Part shown: piece by piece, positions 1-11,989 of the stretch
Numbering within the stretch: the stretch's first letter is position 1
Layout of the letters: the number at the start of each line of letters is the position of its first letter
From: Cryptomeria japonica
Taxonomy: Eukaryota; Streptophyta; Pinopsida; Cupressales; Cupressaceae
Reading direction: 5' to 3'
NCBI RefSeq assembly: GCF_030272615.1
Contig: NC_081415.1
Coordinates: 377,813,892 to 377,877,891, forward strand
Length of the DNA stretch: 64,000 nt
Notes under the pieces: generated by a model
What the model saw: only the letters and a program-made list of their open reading frames with translations
The model's database searches: none
Told to the model about the DNA's origin: nothing
Position numbers and translations under genes: made by a program

Positions 1-588
1 ACTCAACTGTCAGATATGACAAAGAATTTTGTGCGTTCAAAATGAGATTTAATGGATGAACTTTCACAAATATCTAGGCCACACTATAGATCAAACTAGG
101 CATGGTAGTGGCCTCGTACCTGCTAGGAAGCCTTCCTCGCCTCCACACAACCAACCTTGTGTCTCTCACAGGTGAACTCTGACTGTGCCTCCCTTCTCTG
201 ACTGCCGCCATGAAGGATGCTTCAAACCTGCAACTAGTCGCCCCCCCCCCTATAGTGAGGATTTGTGAAGAAAATAAATGAAAAGAATAGGATTCCAAGA
301 GACTTTTAAAAGATAAAAAGATTTGTGAAAAAGGGTTTCAGTTGTTTATCCTCAAAACAGAAAATTACAATCAAATATCTAATCTCTATTTGTTTCATCG
401 CCCATTCAAATCAATCAATCATATTCAGTTAAAAGTAAGTATTATACTTTTCCAAAACACTAATTTCTCAATCAAAGAATGGACTATGAAATTATATTTA
501 CAGTGTGTTCTTCCCCTTTTAAAGAAGAAATCTGAGCAATAAAAGAGGGGTTTTCATCTCTAGGCATGACCACCATTGCGCTTTCCTT
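1..588. other. no gene seen; low-complexity flank
   Basis: Mixed-composition DNA with a run of ten C at about 241-250. The short frames here lack plant-like composition and show no recognisable domain. The last bases hold the region downstream of the minus-strand exon ending at 589. Confidence 0.5.
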
Positions 589-993
589 CTAGTCCTTACA
601 AGAAGATGTGACCTCATTCTTCCCCTGGCCATACTCAAAGGATTGGTCGATTTCATTAATAGAACATTCTTGAAAGCAGGGCCAGAGCTGGAGGACTAAA
701 GAAATGGCTACCACGATAAACATAACACATCCCACAACGAGAGCATAGCCATTTCTTGAGGAATCTATTTTTTCTTCTCCAGATAGCACTGACCCGAATT
801 CAAGTTGAAGGCGACAAATGTTAAATAAGTTGTTTTGAGCTTGCAAATTCTGTAGTTGGAGAACCCAGTAATCTATGAGACAAGGGCACCTGATTGATAA
901 CAAATGTGATAGGATTTTTGAGAGTGAAATATTATCTTCATTTGTTTCCTCAATTTCTTTACAGGTCACTTGATGGTACAAGGGCACAATTTC
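589..993 (-). CDS. unidentified terminal exon with one membrane segment
   Basis: An open frame on the minus strand runs from a plausible splice acceptor (pyrimidine-rich TTCTTCTTCC followed by CTAAGAG at 993/994) to a TAG stop at 589-591, about 134 codons. The N-terminal part is polar and acidic (KEIEETNEDN). It is followed by a helical stretch rich in Leu and Gln, one strongly hydrophobic segment around YALVVGCVMFIVVAISLVL, and a short hydrophilic tail ending in SSCKD. This would suit a tail-anchored or single-pass membrane protein. No ATG opens the frame, so it is read as a last exon; upstream exons would lie in or beyond the sugar transporter remnant. I do not recognise the family. It could be a gene fragment. 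Confidence 0.35.
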   Translation of the reverse strand, partial: EIVPLYHQVTCKEIEETNEDNISLSKILSHLLSIRCPCLIDYWVLQLQNLQAQNNLFNICRLQLEFGSVLSGEEKIDSSRNGYALVVGCVMFIVVAISLVLQLWPCFQECSINEIDQSFEYGQGKNEVTSSCKD

Positions 994-1111
994 CTCTTAG
1001 CAGCCACAGGAAGAAGAATATTTCAAAGTGATATATTTTCATTTGTGTGCTTTATAGATAAGGGTTGATGTTGAATACCTTGGTTATCCGCTTCTTGGGG
1101 ATGATTGTGTA

Positions 1112-1842
1112 GATATGCAACCAATTGACCATAACAATGTGCTTGCAATTCTTTCAACATTTCACCGATTTCAATGCCATTATGTTCTATGCTCCTGTTC
1201 TCTTTCAGACTTTGGGGTTCAAAAACGACGCCTCACTCTACTCTTCAGTTATTACCAGTGGTGTATATGTTTTGTCCACTGTAGTTTCAAGCCATTCAGT
1301 TACCAAGTTTTTCCATATTTTTATATTACAAATTTTAACAATTTTGCTTGGATTTGCAGGTAATCATTGGAATTTTGTTGCCAACAAGGATGGAAGAGGA
1401 CAAAGAGATTACCAAGGACATAGCAATTGTGATAGTGCTTATGGTATGCACATTCGTCTCAGCCTTTGCACGGTCGTGGGTGCCTCTTGGATGGTTGATT
1501 CCCAGCTAAACATTTCCACTAGAAACCAGATTTGTTGGACAAAGTGTCACTGTGTGCATCAAACTTCTCTTCATATCCGTCATTGCACAAGCATTCTTGT
1601 CAATGCTTTGCCATTTCAAATACGGGATTTTCCTATTTTCGCTGGCTGGGTTTTAATCATGTCCACATTCGTCCTATTCCTCCTTCCAAAAACAAAGAAT
1701 GTGCCAATTGAAGAAATGATAGAGAAAGTGTGGAGACAACATTGGTTGTGGAAGACCTAAGTCACAGATTATGATCTGGCTGATGATGAGGATGGTGATG
1801 CCTATACCAATCAATATGGAAAAGCTAATGGCAAGGCCTAAC
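1112..1842 (+). pseudogene. decayed monosaccharide/H+ symporter (STP family, MFS) fragment
   Basis: C-terminal half of a plant sugar transport protein (plasma-membrane hexose/H+ symport). Seen directly: a segment like QFFQHFTDFNAIMFYAPVLF at 1140-1205, which matches the FFQQLTGINAIMFYAPVLF transmembrane segment of the family; then LGFKNDASLYSSVITSG. The cytoplasmic RxGRR loop is missing. A splice-acceptor-like TTTGCAG ends at 1360, and a second block in another frame reads IVLMVCTFVSAFARSWVPLGW and FPLETR. Its IPSE motif is broken by a TAA where Glu is expected. A further frameshift near 1640 restores AGWVLIMSTFVLFLLPKTKNVPIEEM and HWLWKT. A nonsense codon, at least two frameshifts and a deleted loop make it non-functional. 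No upstream exons were found. Confidence 0.85.
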
Positions 1843-2904
1843 ACAATTTGCAGTTATAATTTAATTTTTCTACACAATTAATTTTCAAGCTCAACCTTCT
1901 TGCTAAGTTTTCTGAGTCATGTAGTTGCGTTTTGAATGGCCGCGTTTTCATGTTTGATAAGATGTAAAACAGAAAATTATATTTGCAGCAATACCTATGT
2001 TCATTAAATGAATTTAATTATTATGGTAGAGAGTAGTCGTGACATCATTCCAGTGTGCAATATGGCAGGTTTGGCAAGTAGCACCATACTCAGTAAGAAT
2101 TTCTTGTCCTTTCAAAGCAATGCTATCCTTCCGCATGGAGGTTTTCCAATCATTTATTAATATACCATTTATTGCAGGTGCATGGGTAGATTAAACAAGT
2201 GAAGTAGATATCCACAAAATCAAGACCCAACTGCTCTGCAAAATCGAGATATGTTTCAATTTAGTAATTTGAGAAAAATTTAGTGAATACATGAAGTATT
2301 TGTAAGATCTTGTTCTAGGCTGTAGTAAGGTAGAAAATGGTTTTTGATTAGGTTTATTTTCTTATCTTAGGTTTAATTTTACCATTCATATCTGTGCCAT
2401 GGAATAACAAGTAGATAGATTAAGTTTTTTTTTTTAATCTTATAAAAAACTGAATGTACTATCCACGTAGCAATTGGAAAAGGGGTAATGCTTGATGACA
2501 TAATAAATTATGTGCCATCGCTATAATAACAAGTTGAGGTAAAATTGTAGATTTTTTTACTTGAATTTGATTTGCAATATTTTTGTTCAGTTTTATCATG
2601 TGCAATGACTTGCTTCTCATCATTTCGTGTTACAGTTTCTAACCTTGGATTGGTTTTTAATATGGAAGTTCTAATTGCTTAAGCCTAAATTCTGTCAATT
2701 ATTTGAGAATTCAAATGTCGGAATACTTCATGAATTTTATATCTTAGATAGTCAAATATGGTTTAGGTAAAAAAAATTTATTAAAAATTAAATTGTGTAT
2801 TTAAAATTTAGAATTATGTCTAATTTTTAGTGATATAATTTTTTAGAATGAATAGTTTATCTAACAGTTGATGCATCTAGGTGATGTTCACAAAGTCTAA
2901 CACT
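1843..2904. other. AT-rich intergenic DNA, no gene seen
   Basis: AT-rich sequence with homopolymer runs (a T run near 2425, A runs near 2770). No open frame with plant-like composition and no TE termini were recognised. Confidence 0.5.
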
Positions 2905-3520
2905 CAGGATGCAAGCATACTTAATAGTAAAATTTTAATCACATCTTAGATGTGAAGCATGAGACTCAAACATTATTAGTGAGAGATAGATTCTTATAAA
3001 CCATTACTTAAAAATATAGGTCAATGAATTTGATTCAAAAATTATAGATTTAAAATCAATTAACAATTAATATTCATCAAAGAGAATTTTATACAAACGA
3101 TTTAAGCATACTTAATCGTAAAATTTTAATCACATCTTGCATTGAGACTCAAGCAATATTAGTATGAGATTGGGTTCCTATAAACCATTACTTAAAAACA
3201 TGGATCAATGAATTTGATTCAAAAAGTATATTTTAAATTCAATAAGAAAAATTAATATTCATCAAAGAAAATTTTGTATAAACTACTATTTATAAAATAT
3301 AAAGCATTACTGGTAAGAGATGGGTTCCTATAAATCACTACTTCAAAATAAAAATGATAGAAATCACTACAAAATAAAACTTAATGATATAAATTAGTAC
3401 TTCAAAATAAAAGTCAATGAATTTGATTAAAAAATTATAGATTTAACTTTAGTAAGAACAATTAATATTCATCAAAAATAATTTTGTATAAAATACTATG
3501 TATACAATATAAATCAATAA
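2905..3520 (+). repeat. three degenerate tandem copies of a ~190-200 bp AT-rich unit
   Basis: Landmarks repeat in order: AAGCATACTTAAT at 2913 and 3104 with a related AAAGCATTAC at 3301, then GGTTCCTATAAA, then GTCAATGAATTTGATT, then TTAATATTCATCAAA. Spacing is about 191 and 197 bp. The copies are clearly diverged, with the third carrying small insertions, so this is an old local tandem array. Confidence 0.75.
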
Positions 3521-4737
3521 TTTCGATTGAAAACTACAAAATTAGATTTATGAAACATCATAATTTAACACATGAATAATAAATTACTTATTAGCTTACA
3601 TATAAAAAAAAGACTAAAATTTCTTGCCCATTAACAATTAGCATTTTGGTCAAATTTGAAAATATTTTAATATGAACTATGTACTAAGAGGGATATTAAA
3701 AAATTCAACATGTAGAAGTATAAATAAAATTAGGGGTATAATTTAAGATTGGATGAGCTGGGTGATACAAGATTAGCTTACTAAGTGAATCTCCCGATAC
3801 TTATTTGCATTTACCCAACATGTGCACCAAATAAATCCAATGTACACGTACAAAATTTACTTCAATCTTCATAGGACCTAATTAGAGAGCAATCAAATAT
3901 GATGATTCTAATATACTACTCAATTAAATGAATATAATAACTCTGCATTTTATGGTTGCCATCTAATCCCAACCATCTAAAATATATAATTGATTCTATA
4001 TATCCTTTACCAAAGCTTGAGGTTGTGATGCACCAGATTATTTTTGTAGCCTAGATATGTTCATATCAAAAGTGCTACAAATTTCAGTGTAATGAAAACT
4101 TGTAGATTCAATTGTTGTTAAGATACTTATAAAGAAAAAAAATTGGCTGATGTTAAGAATGTCAAAAAATCACATTACTTTATGTAACAAACTTTGCACA
4201 AATTTCAATGTCTTGAAAATTAACTTGCAAATTCAATCACCCATTGATGATGCTTACGAAGGTCAAAATAAGATAGTTCTCTTAATAGAAAGCACACGAT
4301 ATACATCTATTTAAACTCGCCACCCTAGAAAGTTAGTCATTGAATATAAATCAATAATTTTAGGTTCTTATGATAATGTCTCCCCACCAAATTAGCTTTA
4401 TGTATTAAAATATTTTTAAAGATTATTGTGATGGTATCTCTATATTTGATCAATCCTTCATCTATTAGTTAACATAGACTTATAGAAGACTAATCCTTAT
4501 TTTTTTAAATACCATTATTTGTGTGTCCTAATCATTAGAATAGTTTCAAATTTTTTACATATCTACTGTCTCAAAAGCTAAAATTGATTACTTGATTTTT
4601 TTTAATTCTAATTTTAAAATTGGGTTGATGGTGTAAACAATGGGTTGATGATGTATACCAAAACCACAAATGACATAAATGTATGTGAAATTAACCCCAG
4701 ACATTAATTTTACATTTACGATCAAGGTTATAATTAG
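3521..4737. other. AT-rich intergenic DNA, no gene seen
   Basis: No coding signal, LTR ends or tRNA-like boxes were recognised. Composition is AT-rich like the flanks. Confidence 0.45.
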
Positions 4738-5330
4738 ATTATGATTAGTGTTATAATTAAGGTTACACTTAGGGTTAGGGTTAGGGCTAGACCAAAATTT
4801 GGATTTCTTTTAGAATTGGGGCTAGGTTTACAATTAGAGTTATGATAAACATTAGAGTTAGGGTTAGAAATAACATTATGATTATAATTAGGCTTAAAGT
4901 TAGAATTAGGGTACAATTAGAACTAGCGTTAGGATGAAGGTTATGTAGGGTTGAATTAAGGTAAGGATAAAGCTTAAGGTTCAAAATAGAGTTATTGTTA
5001 GGGCTAGATATAGAATTAGAAGTAAAGTTAGAGATACAATTAGTGTTAAGTTTGATATCATCATATCATGGCTAAAATTACACTTGAAATTATAAGTACA
5101 GTTAGGGTTGTAGTTAGAGTTAGGGTAAGTCTTAGATTTAGAAGTATGACTAGAGTTAGAATTATGTTTAATTTTAAGGTTAGAATTAGGATAAGGGTTA
5201 AGTTTAGAGTTAGAGGTGGATTTAGGGTTAGAATTAGAGGTATAGTTGGAGATAAAGTTTGGGATATAGGTTTATATTATAATTATAGTTAGCATTAGGG
5301 AACACTTAGGGTTAAGATAGATTTATGGAT
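4738..5330 (+). repeat. degenerate telomere-like array, G-rich strand on plus
   Basis: About 0.6 kb of imperfect GTTAGRGTTAG-type units. The longest clean stretch is three TTAGGG hexamers at 4769-4786; most other units are decayed to TTAGAATTAGG, GTTAGAGTTAG and similar. The unit is nearer TTAGGG than the usual plant TTTAGGG. Short open frames here (Arg/Val-rich on plus, Asn/Leu-rich on minus) are translations of the repeat, not genes. The array looks interstitial and decayed, with ordinary sequence on both sides. Confidence 0.8.
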
Positions 5331-6639
5331 AATTCTATGAGAGGAAAAGAAAACTTGGAGGGAAAGACATGTTGGGGATGAGAAGTCTGGCATGCATACA
5401 ACAATTAGAAAGTTTGAAATTTTAAAAAAGGGCTTAGAGAAAAGTGTATTTTTTGGGAAAGGTAAGTCAAGGATGATAAATTCAATAGAGTTGACAAGAT
5501 GAGAAATTCTAACATTTCAAAAAAAGGTTTAGTGGGAAAAAGTGAACTTTTTCACTCCCACACTTAGTTGTTGGAAATCAATATGTTGACACACATTTGG
5601 AGATTATGATTGATGTTAACTTCTTTTTATTCACTTCTACAAGATTATTGATCATCATAATGTTAAAATGTGTTGTCTAATATAAAACTAGGTTACGTCA
5701 TTGATATGCCTTCGTTGCTATAATTAAAGATCAATATGTATCATTTTATATTTTTCAAATATGGCATTTAGTATGAAACAAACCCATAAGTTCTGAAGAT
5801 GCACTTATGACAAACAGGCTTGTTAAATGTTGTTTGTAACTTGTTAATGTACAAATAGTAAACATAGATAGTACAATTATGATTCTTTTCACAATAAGTT
5901 TTATACAATTGTTATGTTATTATTTTTTTCAGTAAAACAATGATGCCAGAACATGTGTGATTTAGACTATTACTCTTGTAGTTACTATGAGATGTTGTAC
6001 TTCATTTGATGATATACAAATGTATTACATTATACAGTTTATTAACTAGCAAATCCCAATTCATATAGGTCAACACAAATTTAATTGTATGTTCATAAAA
6101 TGAAATGGTGACAAGGCTTCATTAAAAATTAAAAAACAGTTTATTATAACTTTTAAACTTTCTTTAATGTTTTCAATTTGCTTTTCCTTTAAAAAGTGAT
6201 ACAATTACTTTCACTTTGTTGATTATAATATTAAAAAGATTTCCTTTAGTGTCAAGTCAATATCCAACTCAAAAAATGAGAAAATTATTTTTTCTATTTG
6301 AGAGTACTACCAAGATTGTGGTCTCTTTAATGTGAAGTCAATATCTAACTCAAAAACTAAAAGTGTTAATTGTCCAAGAATTAGAAAATTTCTTGTTCAA
6401 ATAGTAAACAACGCTCTCTATTTTAGATACTCTTGGCGATTTTCTTCCACTTCCAAAATAACCAATGTATTATTTCTGTTGAAAAATTTAATCGTGCCAA
6501 TAAAATTTAGCAATGTCATTCCACACTTTGCATGGAGCTCATGTGGCTTGCCTTGGACATTAATTTATTTAATTGTATTCAAGTTTTTAAAGTATTTTCA
6601 AGGGGGAAAAAAATATATTACTATGCATGGAGGGGAAAA
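5331..6639. other. AT-rich intergenic DNA, no gene seen
   Basis: No gene or mobile element terminus was recognised. The open frame starting near 6332 runs into the pyrimidine-rich tract and is compositional. Confidence 0.45.
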
Positions 6640-7166
6640 AAATATTCGTTCTCCTTATTTATATCTCTTTACATTTATTTCTCTATTCTTTTCATTTTTA
6701 TTTTCCCATCTCTCTCTATATATATTTATCTTTTCCATCGCTATCTATTCCTTTCCTTCTCTCCACATCCCTCTTCTTCTCCATCTATATCTACATCTCT
6801 ATCTTCCTCTATATGTATATCTCCTAACCCCTCTATCTCTCCCTCTCTCTATCCTTATAACTCCTCTTTTTCTCTCCCTATTGTAAACATAACATGAGCT
6901 TATCAATAATGGAGATTGATTATCTTTCGGATTTAAAGGTTTTGTTTAAGTCATGTTTGGATATCTAAAAGTGGATGCATAGTTGATTTAAAGTCGTCAC
7001 TTCCTCATGGAGACCTTTGTTGTACAAACAACATCATTTGCTAAATACCTTAACAAATGATCTTATGTACTACACAAATATATACAAAAAATAGACCAAA
7101 AAATTTCTTAATTGACCTTCCACACCTATTCGGCGTACCCATTGCACACCAAGGTGCAATTGCTAG
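6640..7166 (+). mobile_element. Helitron-like non-autonomous element, 3' end at 7166
   Basis: A pyrimidine-rich tract (CTCTCTATAT..., 6640-6890) is followed by about 270 bp that recurs at 33000-33270. It ends with a hairpin at 7141-7160 (ATTGCAC, loop ACCAAG, GTGCAAT) and then CTAG (7163-7166) followed by T. A short hairpin just before CTRR with a T after it is the hallmark of Helitron 3' ends. The TC-type 5' end could not be placed because the 5' part is simple-sequence. No Rep/helicase coding is present. Confidence 0.45.
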
Positions 7167-7412
7167 TTTTTATTAATTACCCCACCCTTGGTCAATATGG
7201 CACTGAGAGAGATGAAAAGGAAAAGAATATGGAAATCTATGTGGAAGACCTTTTAAATATCTAATTTGTAAGGAAAATCATGTCTTTGAAGAAAAAAATT
7301 ATATTCTTTAATGTTAGTTTCAAAAATATGAGGGAATATAACTAATATGCCAATAAAATTAGTAATATATTAATATTATTAATAAGTCAAAAATAAAAGT
7401 ATATATTATTTT

Positions 7413-8172
7413 AATATCAGAGATGATTGGAGAAAATCAAACTCACTCTGACAAAATTGATTGATGGGGAGTACCTAATCAACCTCAACTCCATTTTGGA
7501 GTGGTTAGTGCCTCAGACAGGTATTCACATTAGGGAGGGTGATGACAAGGAGGAGTTGTTGTCGTTTGTTCGTGGACCAAAGGATGACATAAAGGACCAA
7601 TGTCGTGAACGAGCTCGCATTGGTTGGGAAGCCATGAAGCTCTGTGTAAAACTCATTAGGATGGATGAAGTCTTGAAGGCTCTAAAGGTGGTGGCGTGGA
7701 TGGAGGTCAGGAGAGACCTGTGAGATAGGTTCGAGGAAGGGTGGGTGGTTCAATTGCTAGCAAGTCTAGAAGCAGACCCCAACTTTGGATGCTTGGAATG
7801 CATTCCAAAGATGAAAAGCGAAGCTGCAAAGGGCAAAGCTACGACTGACATGGTGGACGGAGAGAAGGTGAACCAGAGCGAGAGCGAGTGAGTGGCCATG
7901 TGGCCATTGTTTTTCCATACTCTTTCAATATACTGTTTTATTAGTTGTTTTTTAGTCATATGTCTGTAATATTTGGTGCAGTAGATGCACAGGATTGGTT
8001 CCTCCTTTGTTTTTGTATTTGAATGGCTCTAAAATAGGTTATGACTGTGGATATTTTGGGCCGCTGTTTATAGCTTTTAATTTGACCTATGGATGCTGGT
8101 GGTTGTACATCTTTTATTTCTGAATTAATATACTACAAAAATTACCGATCGAAAAAAAAATATCAGAGATGA
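7413..8172 (+). mobile_element. retroposed sequence with coding fragment, 14 bp target duplications and A tail
   Basis: AATATCAGAGATGA occurs exactly at 7413-7426 and 8159-8172, bracketing an insert (7427-8158) that ends in ACCGATCG followed by A9. This is the mark of LINE-machinery retroposition. The insert's 5' end opens in frame inside a protein of about 154 residues. It has one in-frame TGA (7721-7723) and ends at 7888-7890, with patches such as EWLVPQTGIHIREGDDKEE, MKLCVKLIRMDEVLKALKV and DRFEEGWVVQLLASLEADPN, followed by a 270 bp 3' UTR. It is therefore a 5'-truncated copy of an mRNA or LINE 3' end. I do not recognise the protein family. Confidence 0.8.
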
Positions 8173-8545
8173 CATTTAAATTATTATTAATATAAATATT
8201 AATACTTGAATGATGTGAAAGAGTTAAAAAAATATTAATGTTTTTTTAGATATTATACTAGATAAAACATTATATTTTTTTGTCTTTGTTGAGATATCTT
8301 CAATCTTTTAAATAAATGTTTACATTAAATAAATTTATTTCATATCTTAGATGCACAATTATATTCATAATATTAAAATTTCTGTAAAAAAATATATCAA
8401 TAAAAACGAAAGTCATTTAAGTTGACGTGCATTTGAACATTATGTCCATAAAAAAACAGTAATTGTCTTTTATTAGGCTAGATAAATTTTAAATACAAAG
8501 TTGTTTTTTTGTTTCCAAAGCAAAATATAAATAAAAATTCTTTAT

Positions 8546-8815
8546 TTTTTTATTTATTTTTTGATCGGTAAAAGACCGAAGCCGAAAATTTTATTAATCA
8601 TTATTAAAGTTTACATCACTCCACTCGTGTGGGTGCCGGTAGGAAAGAGTGGAGGCGAGAAAACCTCCGGTCTTGCCCGGGACCAGAGTCTAGAAAATTC
8701 TACAACTATTACATATAAGAACAGATTCTTGAAAATTACAATAGCACCCCGGGATAAGGGTGATCAGTTGGGAAGATATTTTCTTTCCCTTTCAAGTCCC
8801 TTTTAACATTTTACA
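8546..8815 (-). mobile_element. LINE/SINE-type 3' end fragment
   Basis: Read on the minus strand, a GC-richer segment (GGTCCCGGGCAAGACCGG..., ACCCACACGAGTGGAG) leads to AATAAAATTTTCGGCTTCGG, then ACCGATCAAAAAATAAAT and more A-rich DNA at the left edge. The ACCGATC-plus-A end matches the tail of the retroposed insert at 8145-8158, so both probably used the same enzyme family. No target duplication was found and the 5' limit is uncertain. Confidence 0.55.
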
Positions 8816-9929
8816 ATTATCATTGTTCTCCTTGTGCCCTATCTTGAGTTTGAGTTTTGATTAAATGTTGTTTATAGGCCTTTTAGCACAGTTGTCTTCC
8901 TTTCTTTTGTTAAAGATGGCCTTGCTCCCCCTGCATGGGTAGTTTTCATACCACTTGCCAAGATTGTTAGTAAAATTTAATTTCCTATTTCAAATACTAT
9001 ATTTTATATTCTAGTCTAGGATTATTCCTCAGCCATTTATCTGATTGGAACTACCATTCCAAGATTTAAACATAAAAATATAAATAGAGTGTTTCGATTT
9101 CCTTCTTTAGTGTTTCTAAATCCTTAACCTCGTTTATCTACAAGTAAAAAGTAGTAGATATAATATAATCATAAACAAAGTTCTTAGATAATTCCCTTTT
9201 TGAACAATGCTCATCCATAGTTATGAATCACCTATTTACTTCCTTTTGTTTTTGTATCGGGATGCTATCCCTGATAATGGATGATATCCAGGATACAATA
9301 ACAAAAGGGGATAAAGGGGATTCTGTCATGCCTATATCCGTGTCCAACCAACTCACTCAGCCATGTAAAATTTATACTGAGAGGGTAATAGAAATGGATG
9401 AGTGTCATGGCATAATTTATCTTTAATTCTCACCCAAAATATTCTACATGCATGCCACTTATTACCCGTAGTCTGTAGAATGTCAAATAATCTTTCATGT
9501 ATAGATAGCACAACAACAAGTGACATACGAGTATATTTTAACAACTTGCAGGACTAATAGAAGTTGCAATTGATGCTCTTAGTTCATATAAGTCTACACA
9601 TATAGATATTGAAGACCTTCATTGCAGAGGTCCCTCCCTGATTATGTATCCACCTATATGAGTATATACCTATATATGAGTATATCCTGATGCTTATAAT
9701 CATATATATGTATATATATTCATATATATGAATATCAAAACAGTGTCAGAATATATTAGCCAATCCTCAATATATGTAGGAATATATGAGTAGGAGCAAC
9801 GATAGTAACTAAAATGAAAGGTCCAAGCTAAATAAACATTCTTTATTATTATCAAATTTAATAAGTTTTAAATTCAATTTTTTTTTGTTTATAGAAAAAA
9901 TATATTTCTAATTTTCATTATTATTATTA
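8816..9929. other. intergenic DNA, no gene seen; TATATG-rich patch at 9640-9735
   Basis: AT-rich DNA. Around 9640-9735 there are near-tandem ATATATGAGTATATAC and ATATATGTATATATATTC motifs, a short simple-sequence patch. No gene was recognised. Confidence 0.45.
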
Positions 9930-11055
9930 GCTATGTTATGTTAAAAAAGAATAAGAATGATATGGATATATATATATGCTTCTTATACTGAAAAAGATGA
10001 AAAATAAAATTCATAATTTATTCCTATCTTTAAAAAAATAAAATTCATAATTTTTTTATATTATTATTATAAAATAAAATATATTAATATTATATTATAT
10101 AAAATTCATAATTTATTCCTATCTTTAAAAAAATAAAATTCATAATTTTTTTATATTATTATAATAAAATAAGATATATTAATATTATGTTATTTAAATA
10201 AAATAGTGAGAAATTAAATTATCATATTATTTTATATTATTAATTTTACTACAACACCAAATTTTCAGCTTTAAAAGATAAGTTTCTATTTAACTACACA
10301 CATTAGATCATTGCTAAAAAGAATTTAGTTTTAGTTTTTTTTGTTTTCAGTTTTAAATACTTTATAAAAAAAAAAAAAAGTCTTCCTACTTTTCTTTAAT
10401 ATTATTAGCTATGTGATATTTAAAAAGCATAAGAATGATATGGATAAATATATCCTTCTAAAAAATGTCTTTTTTTAAATATTAAATAATGAATTCTCCT
10501 ATAAGGATATCTTCTTAAAAATTGACTTAATTAAAGTAGGTTTCTAAATTCATATTTAAAAAATATTTATGATATTTTTTTAAAATATTTTTTTATATTC
10601 ACTATCGTGGAATCTGGATGTGTCCTTGCCGAAGCAAGACTAATCCCCCAGTGTGTACAACCCACTCACAAGGTAGCAACACACACGGAGTTAACACAGT
10701 TGGGGACTCGAACTCAAGACCATGGGGAGCATACCCATGCCTTAAGTTGCGATCCACGACCGGGTGAGCTAGGGCCGAAGCCCTTTTTTAAAATATTTTA
10801 AAAATGAAAAACCATTTATTCCTATCTTTAAAAAACTTAAATTCAATTTTTTTTAATAACAATAATATTATAAAATGAAATATATTAATATTATACTATT
10901 TAAATAAAATAGTGAGAAATTAAATTATTATATTATTTTATAAATTCACCAAATTTTCTTGTGTCAAAAAATGGATAGTTTCTAAATTTCTAATTTTTCC
11001 AACTTTAAAAGATAAGCTTCTATTTAACTACACACATTAGATCATTGTTAAACTT
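9930..11055 (+). repeat. duplicated AT-rich block, with a ~115 bp inner duplication
   Basis: AGCTATGT...AATAAGAATGATATGGATA occurs near 9930-9980 and again near 10408-10455. ATAAGYTTCTATTTAACTAC followed by ACACATTAGATCATTG occurs near 10280 and again near 11010. Within the first copy, AAAATTCATAATTTATTCC and ATTCATAATTTTTTTATATT recur in tandem (about 10005-10185). The second copy is the one interrupted by the SINE at 10592-10783. Confidence 0.65.
10576..10799 (-). mobile_element. tRNA-derived SINE with 16 bp target duplications
   Basis: TTTTTTAAAATATTTT is present exactly at 10576-10591 and 10784-10799. The 192 bp between them, read on the minus strand, begins with a tRNA-like head: an A box TAGCTCACCCGG and, about 45 bases on, a B box GAGTTCGAGTCCC. 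It continues with an unrelated body (CTTGCTTCGGCAAGGAC) and ends in an A/T-rich tail at 10592-10600. The two pol III boxes, size, tail and duplications together support a SINE. The duplications are identical, suggesting a fairly recent insertion. Confidence 0.88.
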
Positions 11056-11989
11056 GTTTCTTTTAAAATACAACATGAGGGTTTATTGCCTTATGAAGTT
11101 TTGTTTTAAAAAACTGTAGATATTATTTTTATTTTTATTTTTGTGCATTATGGGTCTTATGGACGAGACAAAGGGAGATAACATTTGGTTTTGACTATCA
11201 CCAATATTTATATGAATACTTCTATTGTAATTATAGGTTACAAGTTTGATGAAAATGAGTTGGATTCTAGAAGACTATTGTAATTTCATTTGCATGTGAT
11301 GATTTTTTATAAAAGAAGGTAATCGAAACATGTTTTAATTTAATTGCATAGAACACCATTGATTCTTGTTTGTTGCACATAGACATATGTATTATATAGC
11401 ATATCCTCAGGAAAGAGGTAAATTTTATTTGATTAAATTATTTGTCTTATATATTGTCCTTTAAATTAAGGTTGCAAGTTCACAATGCAATCTAGACAAG
11501 GACAGATTTTACTGAGTGAATTATTCAATCACAATCTTTAATCAAGTCTTTGTTTATGTATAGTTGCAGAAAATGTTAGGTCTTGTTATATGCATGATTA
11601 TGGAAAGATTGAGAAACTTGGATGAAAATTTTGATTTTATAGATGTAATTGGTAGTAATCTTGATTTTGAAGAATTGATGATACTGTTGATTTTATAAAT
11701 GCCATTGATAATTATCACTTTCATCTTCAATCAACATATCAACATCTAGACAACAAGGAATACAACTTTTTGCACAAGTAAAACATAAAAAATATAATTT
11801 TTTTGGGGGTAAATTTATGTTAAAATATCATCATTGATTCTTTCAATATACAAATTGAAATTATTTTAATTGGAAAGCTATTATTTTCATAAGGGTTTTC
11901 AATTCTCAATTCCATTATGTTTCCAAAAGAAATTAGGGAACTATGTCAAAAGTATTTTTCTATATTTATCAATATCAATATAATATCAA
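11056..11989. other. AT-rich intergenic DNA, no gene seen
   Basis: No coding frame, LTR end or RNA gene signature was recognised. Confidence 0.45.

Noticed and set aside
74-298. Minus-strand open frame
   Set aside because: No domain, overlaps a C-run, composition looks random.
4734-5292. Asn/Leu-rich and Arg/Val-rich open frames
   Set aside because: Direct translations of the degenerate telomere-like repeat.
4738-5330. True telomere or chromosome end
   Set aside because: Array is interstitial, decayed and flanked by ordinary DNA; only three clean hexamers in a row.
6332-6897. Ser/Leu/Phe-rich open frames
   Set aside because: Products of the pyrimidine-rich tract.
10592-10783. Functional tRNA gene
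   Set aside because: Pol III boxes are present but the cloverleaf is not intact and it has SINE body, tail and target duplications.
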